A DNA stretch of 64,000 nucleotides from Clostridia bacterium (GTDB lineage: Bacteria; Bacillota; Clostridia; Peptostreptococcales; Acidaminobacteraceae): assembly GCA_018399635.1 (NCBI GenBank), contig JAGYOH010000003.1, forward strand, positions 1 through 64,000, in the 5' to 3' direction. The notes below the pieces were generated by a model that was given only the letters and a program-made list of their open reading frames with translations, was not told where the DNA came from and searched no databases. Shown here in pieces: positions 8,379-17,039 of this stretch; within the stretch, counting starts at the first letter, position 1, and every line of letters begins with the position of its first letter. The translations under genes were made by a program, and so were the position numbers.

Positions 8379-9653
8379 ATGGACCCCCTGACACGACTGA
8401 AACACCGCCAACCCTGCTTCTGGGAAAACACCACCCTGCAAAGCGTTGAGACCGGCTTTGACGGCCTCCCCCTGGATGAAAGGGATATCCTTGAAGCCAA
8501 TGACCGTCTGCTGCGGTTCAAGCCCCTGATACGACAAATCTTTCCCGACACCCGTCCCCTTGACGGACTCATCGAATCCTCGATTCTGGACATCAGCAGA
8601 ACCGCCCGTTTGATCCGCGGCTTCCAAGACCTGCCGACTGCCGGCCGCTACCTCCTCAAGGCGGATTCCCACCTGCCCATCTCCGGCTCCATCAAGGCCA
8701 GAGGAGGCATTTACGAGGTCCTCTCCTTTGCTGAAAAAATCGCCCTGGAAGCCGGCCTCCTCACCCTGGAGGAGGATTACGCCAAGCTTCTGGAAAAGCC
8801 GGCCAGGGAGCTTTTCAGTGAATACACCCTGGCTGTGGGATCCACAGGCAATCTCGGACTCTCCATCGGCATCATGGGGGCCGCCCTCAACTTCAAGGTG
8901 ACGGTCCACATGTCCTCCGATGCCAGAGCCTGGAAGAAAGACCTGCTCCGGAAGCAGGGAGTCCAGGTCATCGAATACGACAGCGACTACTCCCTGGCCG
9001 TGAAAAAAGGCCGTGAACAGTCCCAGGAGGATCCCAGAACCCATTTCGTGGATGACGAAAACTCCCGGACCCTCTTCCTGGGATATGCCACCGCCGCCCT
9101 TCGCCTCAAGGACCAGCTCGGGGCCCTGGGCATCGCGGTCAGTCCCGCCCGTCCCCTCTTCGTCTATCTCCCCTGCGGCGTCGGCGGGGCTCCCGGCGGC
9201 ATCACCTTCGGCCTCAAAAAAATCTTCGGCGACGGGGTTTCAGTCTTTTTCGCAGAGCCGGTGGAATCCCCCGCCATGTTCCTGGGAGTCCTCACCCAGA
9301 AGCACGAGGCCATCAGCGTCGAGGACATCGGTCTGAGCAACCGCACCGAGGCCGACGGCCTCGCCGTAGGCAGACCCTCGGGCTTTGTCGGTCGCACCGT
9401 GGGTCATCTCATCAACGGCTTCTACACCCTGGAAGACCAGGCCCTCTACCCCTATTTGAAATCCCTCCACACCGCCGACGGCATTCCCATAGAGCCCTCT
9501 GCGGCCATCGGTCTGGCCGGCCCCGGCCTCTTGAAAAAAGCCGGCTACTACCAGGCCCATCACCTCTTGGAAGCCGACATCACCCACCTGGCCTGGGCAA
9601 CGGGGGGCGGCATGGTTCCCCGGGAGAATTTCGAGGCCTGGCTCAACAAATAA
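8379..9653 (+). CDS. dsdA: D-serine ammonia-lyase (D-serine dehydratase)
   Basis: A 424-residue PLP enzyme of the DsdA type. The PLP-binding lysine K106 lies in S-G-S-I-K-A-R-G-G and the phosphate-binding loop G-S-T-G-N-L-G at 154-160. It converts D-serine to pyruvate and ammonia, usable for fermentation or detoxification. The ATG follows AAAGGAGG with good spacing. It stands between two terminators, and no dsdC-type regulator or transporter is next to it. Confidence 0.93.
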   Translation: MDPLTRLKHRQPCFWENTTLQSVETGFDGLPLDERDILEANDRLLRFKPLIRQIFPDTRPLDGLIESSILDISRTARLIRGFQDLPTAGRYLLKADSHLPISGSIKARGGIYEVLSFAEKIALEAGLLTLEEDYAKLLEKPARELFSEYTLAVGSTGNLGLSIGIMGAALNFKVTVHMSSDARAWKKDLLRKQGVQVIEYDSDYSLAVKKGREQSQEDPRTHFVDDENSRTLFLGYATAALRLKDQLGALGIAVSPARPLFVYLPCGVGGAPGGITFGLKKIFGDGVSVFFAEPVESPAMFLGVLTQKHEAISVEDIGLSNRTEADGLAVGRPSGFVGRTVGHLINGFYTLEDQALYPYLKSLHTADGIPIEPSAAIGLAGPGLLKKAGYYQAHHLLEADITHLAWATGGGMVPRENFEAWLNK

Positions 9654-9663
9654 TCCACTTGAA

Positions 9664-9712
9664 AAAGTGGTCTTCAACTTGTTCTTGAAGACCACTTTGT
9701 TGTTTTTTGATG
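9664..9712. terminator. bidirectional terminator between dsdA and hydA
   Basis: A perfect 14-bp stem (9664-9677 with 9685-9698; AAAGTGGTCTTCAA and its complement) has T-runs on both sides, so it can end dsdA on the plus strand and the hydrogenase operon on the minus strand. Confidence 0.88.
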
Positions 9713-9778
9713 CCAGGGCGGCAATTTCCAAGGTCCCGGAGCCAGACCCCCGCCCCTCTCGAAAAGAGACCTGCCAGG

Positions 9779-11515
9779 TCACTGCCTGGACTTGTAGTGG
9801 GTATGGAGATATCGGTGGGCCAGGGGGGAACCCGGCTCCTTGATGAACTCTTCATAGAGGGCTTTGATCTGGGGGTTCTCATGGGATTTTCTGATGGCCA
9901 TGTCCTGGTCCACCTGATAAATCCCCTTCATGCGCGCCTCCTTGACCGTCTTGTCCGTATTGATGGGCTGACCGCCACCTCCCAGGCAGCCGCCGGGACA
10001 ACCCATGATTTCGATGAAGTGATAGGGAGAGTTTCCCGCCTTGACCTCCTCCACCAGTTTCCTGGCGTTTGCAAGGCCGTTGGCCACGGCCACCTTGACC
10101 TCAAGATCCCCGATGAAGAGGCTCGATGCCTTGATGCCTGCCATGCCCCTGACTTCATAGAGATTGATTTGAGGCATTTCCTCCTTGGTCAGCACCTCGT
10201 AGACGGTCCTCAGGGCGGCCTCCATCACTCCGCCGCTGGCGGCGAAAATCGCGGCGGCTCCCGAGGTGATTCCGAAGGGGGAGTCAAAGTCATCGCCGTC
10301 GAGACCCCGGAAGTCGATTCCCGCCTCCTTGATGAGCCTGGCCAGCTCCCGGGTGGTGAGGACGGCGTCCACATCGGAGACGCCGTCGTAGCTCATCTCC
10401 TCCCGCCCGGCCTCGAATTTTTTCGCCGTGCAGGGCATGATGGATACCGTGAAGATTTTTGACGGGGGCAGACCGGTCTTCTGCGCATAATAAGACTTCG
10501 ACAGGGCCCCGAACATCTGCTGGGGTGATTTGCAGCTGGAAACATGGGCCATCACCTCGGGAAAGAACCCCTCCATGTAGTTGATCCATCCCGGTGAGCA
10601 GGAGGTGATCATGGGCAGAGTTCCCTGGTTCTCCAGGCGATGGATGAGCTCGTAACCCTCTTCAATGATGGTGAGGTCCGCGGTGAAATCCGTGTCATAG
10701 ACCTTGTCGAAGCCGATCCTTCTCAGGGCCGCCACGATTTTTTCAGTCACCGGCGTCCCCGGCTCGTAGCCGAATTCTTCCCCCAGGGTCACCCTGACTG
10801 CAGGGGCCACCTGGACGATGACATGGCGGTCTTCCCGGTCAAGGGCCTCCCAGACGCGATCAATCTGGGTCTTTTCATAAATCGCTCCCACGGGACAGAC
10901 GGCGATACACTGGCCGCAGTAGGTACACAGGGTTTCATCGAGGGTTTTCCCGTAGGCCGGCTGCACCATGTAGTCCGTGGACCTGAAAGCACTGGATAGA
11001 ATCCCCGCATCCTGGACCTCCCGGCAGACCTCCACACAGCGGTTGCATTTGATGCACTTGGCGTAATCCCTGACAATGGAGGGATTGAAAAGGTCCTTGG
11101 GCCTGGAATCGACGGCCCGGTCTCCGGGTGGAATGATTTCCAGGTCGCCCCTGGAGATGGCGAACCGCTCACAGAGATCCTGTAGCTCGCAATTGCCGTT
11201 GCGGATGCATTTGAGACAATCCTGGTCGTGGTTGGCCAGAATCAGTTCAAGGACCCCTCTCTGGGTCTCTCTCACCAGCTTCGAGGTGGTGAGCACCGTC
11301 ATGCCCTCCCTGACCTGGGTCGAACAGGCCGTATCCAGCTGGTCCGCTCCTGTCTGGACCAGGCAGATGCGACAATTGGCCTTGACCTTCTGGTCCGGAT
11401 GATGGCACAGGGTGGGTATGTCGATATTGATCCGCCTGGCGGCCTCGAGAATCGAGGTGCCCTTGGGCACCGCCACTGGGATATGGTCGATGGTGAGATT
11501 GACAAGATCCATCAT
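9779..11515 (-). CDS. hydA: [FeFe]-hydrogenase catalytic subunit, NAD(P)-linked type
   Basis: A 578-residue group A hydrogenase. In order it has an N-terminal [2Fe-2S] ferredoxin domain (C37, C48, C51, C64), a His-ligated cluster (H96, C100, C103, C109) and two [4Fe-4S] sites (C154-C157-C160-C164 and C197-C200-C203-C207). The H-cluster domain carries C306, C362, C506 and C510, and a small-subunit-like tail closes the protein. The first H-cluster motif reads T-S-C-S-P-G-W rather than T-S-C-C-P. The ATG (11513-11515) overlaps the hydB stop as ATGATG after GAGGAGG. It forms a complex with HydB and HydC. Confidence 0.95.
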   Translation of the reverse strand: MMDLVNLTIDHIPVAVPKGTSILEAARRINIDIPTLCHHPDQKVKANCRICLVQTGADQLDTACSTQVREGMTVLTTSKLVRETQRGVLELILANHDQDCLKCIRNGNCELQDLCERFAISRGDLEIIPPGDRAVDSRPKDLFNPSIVRDYAKCIKCNRCVEVCREVQDAGILSSAFRSTDYMVQPAYGKTLDETLCTYCGQCIAVCPVGAIYEKTQIDRVWEALDREDRHVIVQVAPAVRVTLGEEFGYEPGTPVTEKIVAALRRIGFDKVYDTDFTADLTIIEEGYELIHRLENQGTLPMITSCSPGWINYMEGFFPEVMAHVSSCKSPQQMFGALSKSYYAQKTGLPPSKIFTVSIMPCTAKKFEAGREEMSYDGVSDVDAVLTTRELARLIKEAGIDFRGLDGDDFDSPFGITSGAAAIFAASGGVMEAALRTVYEVLTKEEMPQINLYEVRGMAGIKASSLFIGDLEVKVAVANGLANARKLVEEVKAGNSPYHFIEIMGCPGGCLGGGGQPINTDKTVKEARMKGIYQVDQDMAIRKSHENPQIKALYEEFIKEPGSPLAHRYLHTHYKSRQ

Positions 11516-12762
11516 TGTCCCCTCCTCATAAAAATTTCCTCCGGGCAGTATTTGATGGCACTGAGCAGGGCCGTCGGCGCCGTTTTCCCAAGTCCGCAGA
11601 AGGAAGCGTACTTCATGGTATGGGCGATGCGCTGGATGTTTTCCGGATCCGAGGGGAGTGCCGTCCCTTCCCGCATCCGCTTGAGAATGTTCATCAGCTG
11701 CCGGTTGCCCTCCCTGCAGGGAGTGCATTTGCCACAGCTTTCATGCTTGAAAAAGGCGGCGACGGCATCGAGAAAGTCCAGGATATCCGTGTCCTCATCC
11801 ACCACCAGGACGGCTCCCGATCCGATGGAAAGCCCCTCGGCGTCGAAATCCTCATAGGTCAGGGGCATTTTCAGACAGGCCCGGGGCAGCAGGGGTCCGG
11901 AAATCCCACCGACCTGGACGAATTTGATGCCCTTGTCCCCCGCCACGCCGTGACCCAGTTCTGTGATGATTTCCTCCAGGGTCAGGCCGAAGGGAACCTC
12001 ATAGGTCCCGGGATTGTTCACATTGCCGCACAGGCTGATGAGCTTGGTGCCGGGGCTCTTTTGAGTCCCGTAGCCGGTAAAGACCCCCTGCGGGTGTTTG
12101 ACAATGGCGGTGATGGCGCTGAAGGTTTCCACATTGGAGACCAGGGTGGGCTTCAGATACAGACCCTGGGCCTTGGTATAGGGGGGTTTGTTCCGGGGAC
12201 GTCCCGGTCTGCCCTCCATGGATTCGATCAGGGAGGTGCCCTCGCCGCAGATATAGGCTCCGGCTCCAGAAAAGATGGTCATGTCGAAGTCCAGGGCGGT
12301 CCCAAGGATACCCTGACCCAGCAGGCCCTCTCTTCTCATGGCGGCCATGGCCCCTTGCAAAAGCTCCAGCAGGTGGGCATACTCCTCTCTCAGATAAAGG
12401 ATGCCGTGGGTGGCGCCGACGGCGTAGGCCGTGATGACCATGCCCTCCAGGACACCGAAGGGATCCTGTTCCAGCAGATCCCGGTCCTTGAAGGTCCCGG
12501 GCTCCCCCTCATCCGCATTGCAGATCAGATACTTGATGTCATCCTGATAAGCCTTCGACTGTCTCATCTTTTTCCCCGTGGGATAGGCCGCCCCGCCCCG
12601 GCCCCTCAGGCCCGAATCCTCGATCCTTTCAATGAGATCCTCTTCGGACAGGGCCAGGGCTTTTTTCAGGGCGGTGAAGCCGCCGAAATGCTTGTATCCC
12701 GCCAGGTCCGGGGGGATGTAGTGATGGAAGTTTTCCGTAATCAAGGCCACATTCTTTTTCAT
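11512..12762 (-). CDS. hydB: hydrogenase flavoprotein subunit, short NuoF-like
   Basis: A 416-residue NuoF-type subunit with the FMN/NAD(H)-binding G-R-G-G-A-A-Y-P-T-G loop (54-63) and one [4Fe-4S] site (C343, C346, C349, C389). It lacks the N-terminal thioredoxin-like domain and the C-terminal two-cluster ferredoxin module found in HndC and HydB of electron-bifurcating enzymes. This suggests NAD(H)-dependent, possibly ferredoxin-independent function, as reported for the similar Hyd1ABC of Syntrophomonas (from memory). The ATG at 12762 follows the hydC stop by 4 bp. Confidence 0.9.
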   Translation of the reverse strand: MKKNVALITENFHHYIPPDLAGYKHFGGFTALKKALALSEEDLIERIEDSGLRGRGGAAYPTGKKMRQSKAYQDDIKYLICNADEGEPGTFKDRDLLEQDPFGVLEGMVITAYAVGATHGILYLREEYAHLLELLQGAMAAMRREGLLGQGILGTALDFDMTIFSGAGAYICGEGTSLIESMEGRPGRPRNKPPYTKAQGLYLKPTLVSNVETFSAITAIVKHPQGVFTGYGTQKSPGTKLISLCGNVNNPGTYEVPFGLTLEEIITELGHGVAGDKGIKFVQVGGISGPLLPRACLKMPLTYEDFDAEGLSIGSGAVLVVDEDTDILDFLDAVAAFFKHESCGKCTPCREGNRQLMNILKRMREGTALPSDPENIQRIAHTMKYASFCGLGKTAPTALLSAIKYCPEEIFMRRGQ

Positions 12763-12766
12763 ATGA

Positions 12767-13237
12767 TCATCTCCTGTACGCTTCAAGAATGGCTTCAAGC
12801 TTGTCCCGGTCCAGATTCCCGTAGACCTTGTCGTCGATGCGAAGGGCCGGGGCCACATCACAAGCGCCGAAGCAGGGGGAATACTCCAAGAAGAACTTGC
12901 CGTCCCGGCTGGCCTCCCCCACCCGGATACCCAGGGTGTGCTCCAGGATATCCACGAGTTCCCTGTGATGGTTCACCCGGCAGACGGTGCTGTCACAAAT
13001 CTTGATGACATGCTCCGCCCGGGGTGTCTCACTGAACTCGCCGTAAAAGGAAACGACTTCATAGACCTCGCTTTCCCTGAGGCCCATGATCCGGGCCACC
13101 AGCTGACTCGCCTCCTGGGGAATATACTGCCTTGGATTCATCCTCTGAACCGCTTTCAAGACCGGAATCAAGGCCCCCTGGTTTTTGCCGTGGGTCCCGA
13201 TGATCTCAATGATCCTGTCACGCATTGCCGCCTCCAT
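12767..13237 (-). CDS. hydC: hydrogenase [2Fe-2S] subunit, NuoE-like
   Basis: The 156-residue protein has the thioredoxin-like [2Fe-2S] fold of NuoE/HndA, with C81-x4-C86 and C122-x3-C126. It passes electrons between the flavin subunit and the hydrogenase core. The ATG at 13237 has AAGGGGG eight bases upstream; an in-frame ATG at 13225 is the alternative. It is first in the operon hydC-hydB-hydA. There is no separate HndB-type ferredoxin gene. Confidence 0.93.
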   Translation of the reverse strand: MEAAMRDRIIEIIGTHGKNQGALIPVLKAVQRMNPRQYIPQEASQLVARIMGLRESEVYEVVSFYGEFSETPRAEHVIKICDSTVCRVNHHRELVDILEHTLGIRVGEASRDGKFFLEYSPCFGACDVAPALRIDDKVYGNLDRDKLEAILEAYRR

Positions 13238-13271
13238 AAAATGACCCCCTTCACAATTGGTTAACATAATA

Positions 13272-13300
13272 ATTATACAACGATATTGGCAAAATATTAA
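13272..13300 (-). promoter_or_regulatory. promoter of the hydrogenase operon, with a possible Rex-like site
   Basis: On the minus strand TTAATA (13295-13300), a 17-bp spacer and TATAAT (13272-13277) precede hydC. A loosely palindromic TTG(N14)CAA stretch overlaps the -35 region. It recalls sites for the NADH sensor Rex, but the match is poor. Confidence 0.55.
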
Positions 13301-13359
13301 CACAATTTTGAAAATTCTTTTCATTTTTCCAGAATCCCCGACAACCCGGCTTTCCAATC

Positions 13360-13386
13360 AAAAACCCCCCGGCAGAACCGGGGGGG
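13360..13386 (-). terminator. terminator of arsC
   Basis: An 8-bp stem CCCCCCGG/CCGGGGGG (13365-13372, 13378-13385) is followed on the minus strand by five T. Confidence 0.8.
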
Positions 13387-13403
13387 AGGTGAGATGACGC
13401 CTG

Positions 13404-13844
13404 CTATCTTGATTGATTCATGGTCTCGATCAGGTCCAGAACCGCCGCCTTGATCTCATCCCTGATCTCAAGAGTGGCTTTGAGTTTTTCTTCATGGGTG
13501 CCGGTCAAAGCCGATGGATCTCTAAAACTCCAGTTGATCATCCTGGCCAGGCCGGGGAAAATCGGACATCTCTGGGCCGCCTCCTGGTCGCAGACGGTGA
13601 TCACGTATTGATACAGCCGGCCTTCCTTGTAAAAGTCAAAGACGCTTTTGGTCTGGTTGCCACTGATATCATAACCGTCGAGGCCCATGGCCTCCACCAC
13701 GATGGGGTTCAAAACCCCAGCCTCGAGGCCGGCGCTTTCAGCCACAAAACCCTGGTCCATGCCGAAATCATTCAAATAGGCCTCCGCCATCTGGCTTCTA
13801 GCCGAGTTATGGACGCACACGAACAGTACTCTGATGGTCTCCAA
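13404..13844 (-). CDS. arsC: ArsC-type arsenate reductase / low-molecular-weight phosphatase family
   Basis: The 146-residue protein has the P-loop C10-V-H-N-S-A-R16-S of the low-molecular-weight phosphatase fold, plus two further cysteines, C85 and C93, in the stretch where thioredoxin-coupled ArsC proteins carry their relay cysteines. Arsenate reductase is thus the likeliest call, although some relatives are protein-tyrosine phosphatases. No arsR, arsB or acr3 is beside it; it stands alone between terminators. Confidence 0.8.
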   Translation of the reverse strand: METIRVLFVCVHNSARSQMAEAYLNDFGMDQGFVAESAGLEAGVLNPIVVEAMGLDGYDISGNQTKSVFDFYKEGRLYQYVITVCDQEAAQRCPIFPGLARMINWSFRDPSALTGTHEEKLKATLEIRDEIKAAVLDLIETMNQSR

Positions 13845-13972
13845 TACACCACTTCCTCTCCTTGAATTTTCGTCCTCTGAACATTGTACAAGGAATTTTC
13901 AAGGGAAAAAAGCATCCACAGGTTAAATTCTGGTTATTTAGGGGGCGTCGTCTTGTTTTCAGAACCTCCTCG

Positions 13973-14010
13973 AAAAAACAGCCCCTCCTGAATCGGCCAG
14001 GGGGAGGGGC
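13973..14010 (-). terminator. terminator of hpt
   Basis: A stem GCCCCTCC/GGAGGGGC (13981-13988, 14003-14010) is followed on the minus strand by TGTTTTTT. It ends the QueG-like to hpt transcription unit. Confidence 0.8.
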
Positions 14011-14017
14011 CGGGGCT

Positions 14018-14566
14018 TCAACTGTTTTCAGATTTTTTTTCCACAAAGGCGAAAACATGGTCCATGTTGCGGTAGTAATCCCCGAAATTGAGGCCGTAGC
14101 CCACGATAAAGACATCGGGAATCTCGAAGCCCACGTAGTCGGCTTCAAAGGCCACCCTTCTCCTGGAGGGTTTGTCCAGCAGGGTGCAGGTCCTGAGGCT
14201 CTTGGGATTGCGGGATTTGAGCAGGGAATGCACCCGCATCATGGTGTTTCCAGAATCAATGATATCATCCACCAGGAGCACGTCGTAGTCCGCCACGTCG
14301 AGTTCGACATCCTGGATGATCCTGACTTCCCCCGAGCTTTCTTCGGAATGACCATAGCTCGAGGTGATCATGAATTCGATCACCAGGGGCAGTTTGATTT
14401 CCCGGATCAGATCCGCCGTAAAGACGAAGCTGCCCTTGAGCAGGGAAATCACCATCAGCCTTTTGTCCCGGTAATCCTCGGAAATCCGTCTTCCCATTTC
14501 CTCGACCTTCTTTTGAATCTCCCCGCGTGTGAAAAGGACCTCCTGGTCCATCTTGCTTACATCCAT
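14018..14566 (-). CDS. hpt: hypoxanthine phosphoribosyltransferase
   Basis: The 182-residue purine salvage enzyme has the PRPP motif V-D-D-I-I-D-S-G-N-T at 99-108, the S-L-L-K-G-S-F loop near residue 41 and the usual length. It converts hypoxanthine/guanine and PRPP to IMP/GMP. The ATG follows GGGAGG at seven bases. It lies 41 bp after a 43-aa membrane peptide gene and may be co-transcribed with it. Confidence 0.94.
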   Translation of the reverse strand: MDVSKMDQEVLFTRGEIQKKVEEMGRRISEDYRDKRLMVISLLKGSFVFTADLIREIKLPLVIEFMITSSYGHSEESSGEVRIIQDVELDVADYDVLLVDDIIDSGNTMMRVHSLLKSRNPKSLRTCTLLDKPSRRRVAFEADYVGFEIPDVFIVGYGLNFGDYYRNMDHVFAFVEKKSENS

Positions 14567-14607
14567 GGGTAACCTCCCGTCATTGATTTAGAGTTTCCAT
14601 CACAAAA

Positions 14608-14739
14608 TCACAGTCTGCCCTTGAGTGATTTGAGTGTCCTGTCGATTTCCACCAGCAGTCGGATGATCCGATTGAGACTGTACTGCATGGAGGTCAGAAT
14701 CACCAGAAGAATTGCGGCGGCTATGAGATTGTAATCCAT
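14608..14739 (-). CDS. 43-residue single-pass membrane peptide, unknown
   Basis: A short frame starts with ATG directly after the TAA of the deacetylase gene (TAAATG) and has AAGGAAG upstream. It encodes an N-terminal hydrophobic segment (NLIAAAILLVILTSM) followed by an amphipathic, positively charged helix ending in R-T-L-K-S-L-K-G-R-L. I do not recognise a family. Tight coupling to the polysaccharide deacetylase suggests a membrane accessory peptide; a chance frame cannot be excluded. Confidence 0.55.
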   Translation of the reverse strand: MDYNLIAAAILLVILTSMQYSLNRIIRLLVEIDRTLKSLKGRL

Positions 14740-15744
14740 TTATTCCACTTCCTTGATGACCTGGATCCGCTTGTCCCCGATCAGATCCGGTCTGAGTTTT
14801 TCGAGATCCCCCTGCCTCAGGGTGATGGCACCGGGATCCCCATCGCTGGTGAAGACCTTGTGGGGATGATCAATCAGGTCCTGAAGCCAGTACTCGAACT
14901 GAAAATCCTCCTGACCGTTCTGGACCCGGTTGATCCTCAGGGGATCGAAATCAGTTGAAAAGACAGAAACCTCCGGTTTCCAGCCCACCTTGAGACTCGG
15001 GTAGGCCAGGGTCTCCATGACAGAAAAATCCCCGGGGTAGATGCCGTAGGGCAGGGCGAGGATATCCCTGAGGGTGATGCCGTAGGTCTCCTCGTAATAG
15101 GTCTTGTTGCGGTGGACCGCCTCCAGGATTCCCTCCTTCGAAAGGGTGTCGAAGGCGAGGTGGCGGTAGGTATGGTTCCCCAGTATCAGTCCGTGTTCCT
15201 CTATAAAACCGAATTTTTCTTCAAGGAAGTCCTCCTGACCGAAGGGTACCCCGGCGTTGAGAAAAAAGGCCGCCTCGAAGCCGAAGTCAGGATGGGACTG
15301 GTAGAAATCATAGAGAATTCCCACGGCACTCATGGGATCGATGGTGCCATCGGCCAGGAGGTTGAACTGGGTGATATCGCCGTCGTCAAAGGTCAGGACG
15401 AAGGGGTGCTTCCCCTCGGCGATGCGGACTTCACCCCGGAGGTATTCCTCGAGGTTCATCATCACAAAATCGTTCTCATGAAGCTTTTCAAGATTTTTCC
15501 TGAAATCCTCCCCGGAAATGTCGTAGGCATTGTCGCTCTCCTTGATCCGGTGGTAGAGAAAAACCGGCACCAGTCCCATCTCGTTGCCGGCGGGTTCCTC
15601 GATCTCGACTTCCTTGGGCGGCAGGACCGGCGACTCGATCCCGCCGTAGGTCAGCTGGTACTCCTGGAAACCGACCAGGTCCGGTCCCTGATAGGGGGTC
15701 ATCATCATGACCAGGGCAAAATAGACCGCCGTCATTGTTTTCAT
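14740..15744 (-). CDS. polysaccharide deacetylase family protein
   Basis: The 334-residue protein starts with a hydrophobic N-terminus (about residues 4-16), probably a signal peptide or anchor, so it acts outside the membrane. It then carries a NodB-type deacetylase domain with the metal motif T-F-D120-D121-G-D and H191-x3-H195. Such enzymes remove acetyl groups from peptidoglycan or surface polysaccharide. GGAGG is 12 bases before the ATG, a long spacing. It lies 6 bp after the QueG-like gene and directly abuts the 43-aa membrane peptide gene. Confidence 0.88.
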   Translation of the reverse strand: MKTMTAVYFALVMMMTPYQGPDLVGFQEYQLTYGGIESPVLPPKEVEIEEPAGNEMGLVPVFLYHRIKESDNAYDISGEDFRKNLEKLHENDFVMMNLEEYLRGEVRIAEGKHPFVLTFDDGDITQFNLLADGTIDPMSAVGILYDFYQSHPDFGFEAAFFLNAGVPFGQEDFLEEKFGFIEEHGLILGNHTYRHLAFDTLSKEGILEAVHRNKTYYEETYGITLRDILALPYGIYPGDFSVMETLAYPSLKVGWKPEVSVFSTDFDPLRINRVQNGQEDFQFEYWLQDLIDHPHKVFTSDGDPGAITLRQGDLEKLRPDLIGDKRIQVIKEVE

Positions 15745-15750
15745 CTTTTC

Positions 15751-16425
15751 TCAAGTCCTCCCAAAAGGACAGACTGCCAGGCAGATGCCGCAGACAGCTC
15801 CCCGTCCAATATGCTGATAGTGATGTTTCATGTGTTCGGAACAGGCCCTGGCATCCACCAGCAGGTCCCCCGGCCCTCCGGCCTGCCAGTCGGCACCACT
15901 GAGAGCCAGGGCGGGACAGGCATCGACACAGAGACTGCAATTCTGACATTGTGACTCAGTGACGGGCTTGGCCGCCACCAAGGGGGCGTCGGTGAGTACC
16001 GTGCCCAGACGCAGTCTCGGACCAAAGGTGGGATGGATGAGGGAATTGTTTTTTCCGATCCATCCCAGCCCTCCCAGGGTGGCCGCCATCCGGTGGGAGA
16101 AGAGGCCCTGATAAGGGTCGCCTTCCCTGTGATTGATGCTTTGACTCGCCGCGACGGGCAGGGCCTGGTAGCCCTGTCTTTGCAGAAGGATGGTGATTTT
16201 CAGGCTGATTTCGTCGATGAGGCGGTTGACGGTCCGGTAGTGGTGAAAGTATTCCGGGGTGGGCCCCAGCCGGATGCCCTCCATAATGGCGTCGCTGAGC
16301 CGGATCCCGAAGGAGATGCTCCTCGACAGGGTCCCGTAGCCGGCAGGTTCATGACCCCTGATATCGCCGATTCCCACGATTTCTCCCCCGTTGTCTCTGA
16401 TCAAGTCCCTGATTCTTCTTTCCAA
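15751..16425 (-). CDS. short QueG-like iron-sulfur protein
   Basis: The 224-residue protein resembles the C-terminal half of epoxyqueuosine reductase QueG. It has G-G-L-G-W-I-G-K-N-N, then a cluster motif C-Q-N-C-S-L-C-V-D-A-C-P and a second set C-G-I-C-L-A-V-C-P. Full QueG is about 380 residues, so this belongs to the shorter QueG-like group whose substrate is uncertain; tRNA modification is not assured. The start is TTG (16425) seven bases after AAGGA, with no ATG before the next upstream stop. Confidence 0.75.
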   Translation of the reverse strand: MERRIRDLIRDNGGEIVGIGDIRGHEPAGYGTLSRSISFGIRLSDAIMEGIRLGPTPEYFHHYRTVNRLIDEISLKITILLQRQGYQALPVAASQSINHREGDPYQGLFSHRMAATLGGLGWIGKNNSLIHPTFGPRLRLGTVLTDAPLVAAKPVTESQCQNCSLCVDACPALALSGADWQAGGPGDLLVDARACSEHMKHHYQHIGRGAVCGICLAVCPFGRT

Positions 16426-16466
16426 TGTCCTGTCCTTCCCTCCCCACTCAAGAGGTTTTTTCCCAC

Positions 16467-16495
16467 TTCACAACTGACATATGATATACTTTAAT
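16467..16495 (+). promoter_or_regulatory. promoter of the DUF4364 gene
   Basis: TTCACA (16467-16472), a 17-bp spacer and TTTAAT (16490-16495) each match the consensus at five of six positions and lie 33 bp before the ATG. Confidence 0.6.
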
Positions 16496-16528
16496 TTGAT
16501 TACAGTATACCATATATGAGGTGTGTTT

Positions 16529-17038
16529 ATGGCAAACAATCTGCCCGAGAGCGAGACCACCGGGCGTCTTTGCATCCTGCTCATCCTGGAGCTTTACGGG
16601 GCGCCCCTGGAAAAAAACCTTTTACTGGATTTCATCCACCACAAGAATATCATCAAGACCGACGACCTGTCCCGGCTCCTGGAAGACCTGGAGGCCTCCC
16701 ATATGCTCAAGCAAGTGACCGACAGCTTCTCCCTCACTGAAACCGGGCGGGTTTCCCTGGCCTTTTTCAAGGACCGCATTCCCCTGGATCTGCAATATAC
16801 CCTGGAGGACCTCGTGGGGAGGATCAAACCCAAAATCGGACAGGAAGCCCTCACCTCCTGGTCCCGGAGCCCCGGGGGAGACTACGAGGTCACCCTGACT
16901 CTGATTGAAAACGACCAGGTCATCCTCAGTCTCACCCTGAACGTCCCGTCCTTGGAGCATGCCCAGAACATGATGAGGCGATGGAAGGAGCACTCGGAAT
17001 ACCTCTACGGAGATATCCTGGGCCTGCTGACAAAATAA
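16529..17038 (+). CDS. DUF4364 family protein, winged-helix-like
   Basis: The 169-residue protein matches the Clostridia-typical DUF4364 layout. An N-terminal helical region resembles a winged helix (residues about 10-75, with L-L-E-D-L-E then L-T-E-T-G), followed by an alpha/beta domain. It may bind DNA, but no target is known. The ATG at 16529 is seven bases after GAGG; a GTG six bases earlier is too close. Monocistronic, with its own promoter and terminator. Confidence 0.8.
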   Translation: MANNLPESETTGRLCILLILELYGAPLEKNLLLDFIHHKNIIKTDDLSRLLEDLEASHMLKQVTDSFSLTETGRVSLAFFKDRIPLDLQYTLEDLVGRIKPKIGQEALTSWSRSPGGDYEVTLTLIENDQVILSLTLNVPSLEHAQNMMRRWKEHSEYLYGDILGLLTK

Positions 17039-17039
17039 T

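Noticed and set aside
11515-13005. A 496-codon open frame on the plus strand opposite the hydrogenase hydB gene
   Set aside because: It is a mirror frame of a GC-rich coding region. The minus-strand gene has all family motifs and a ribosome-binding site, and the plus frame has no recognisable domain.
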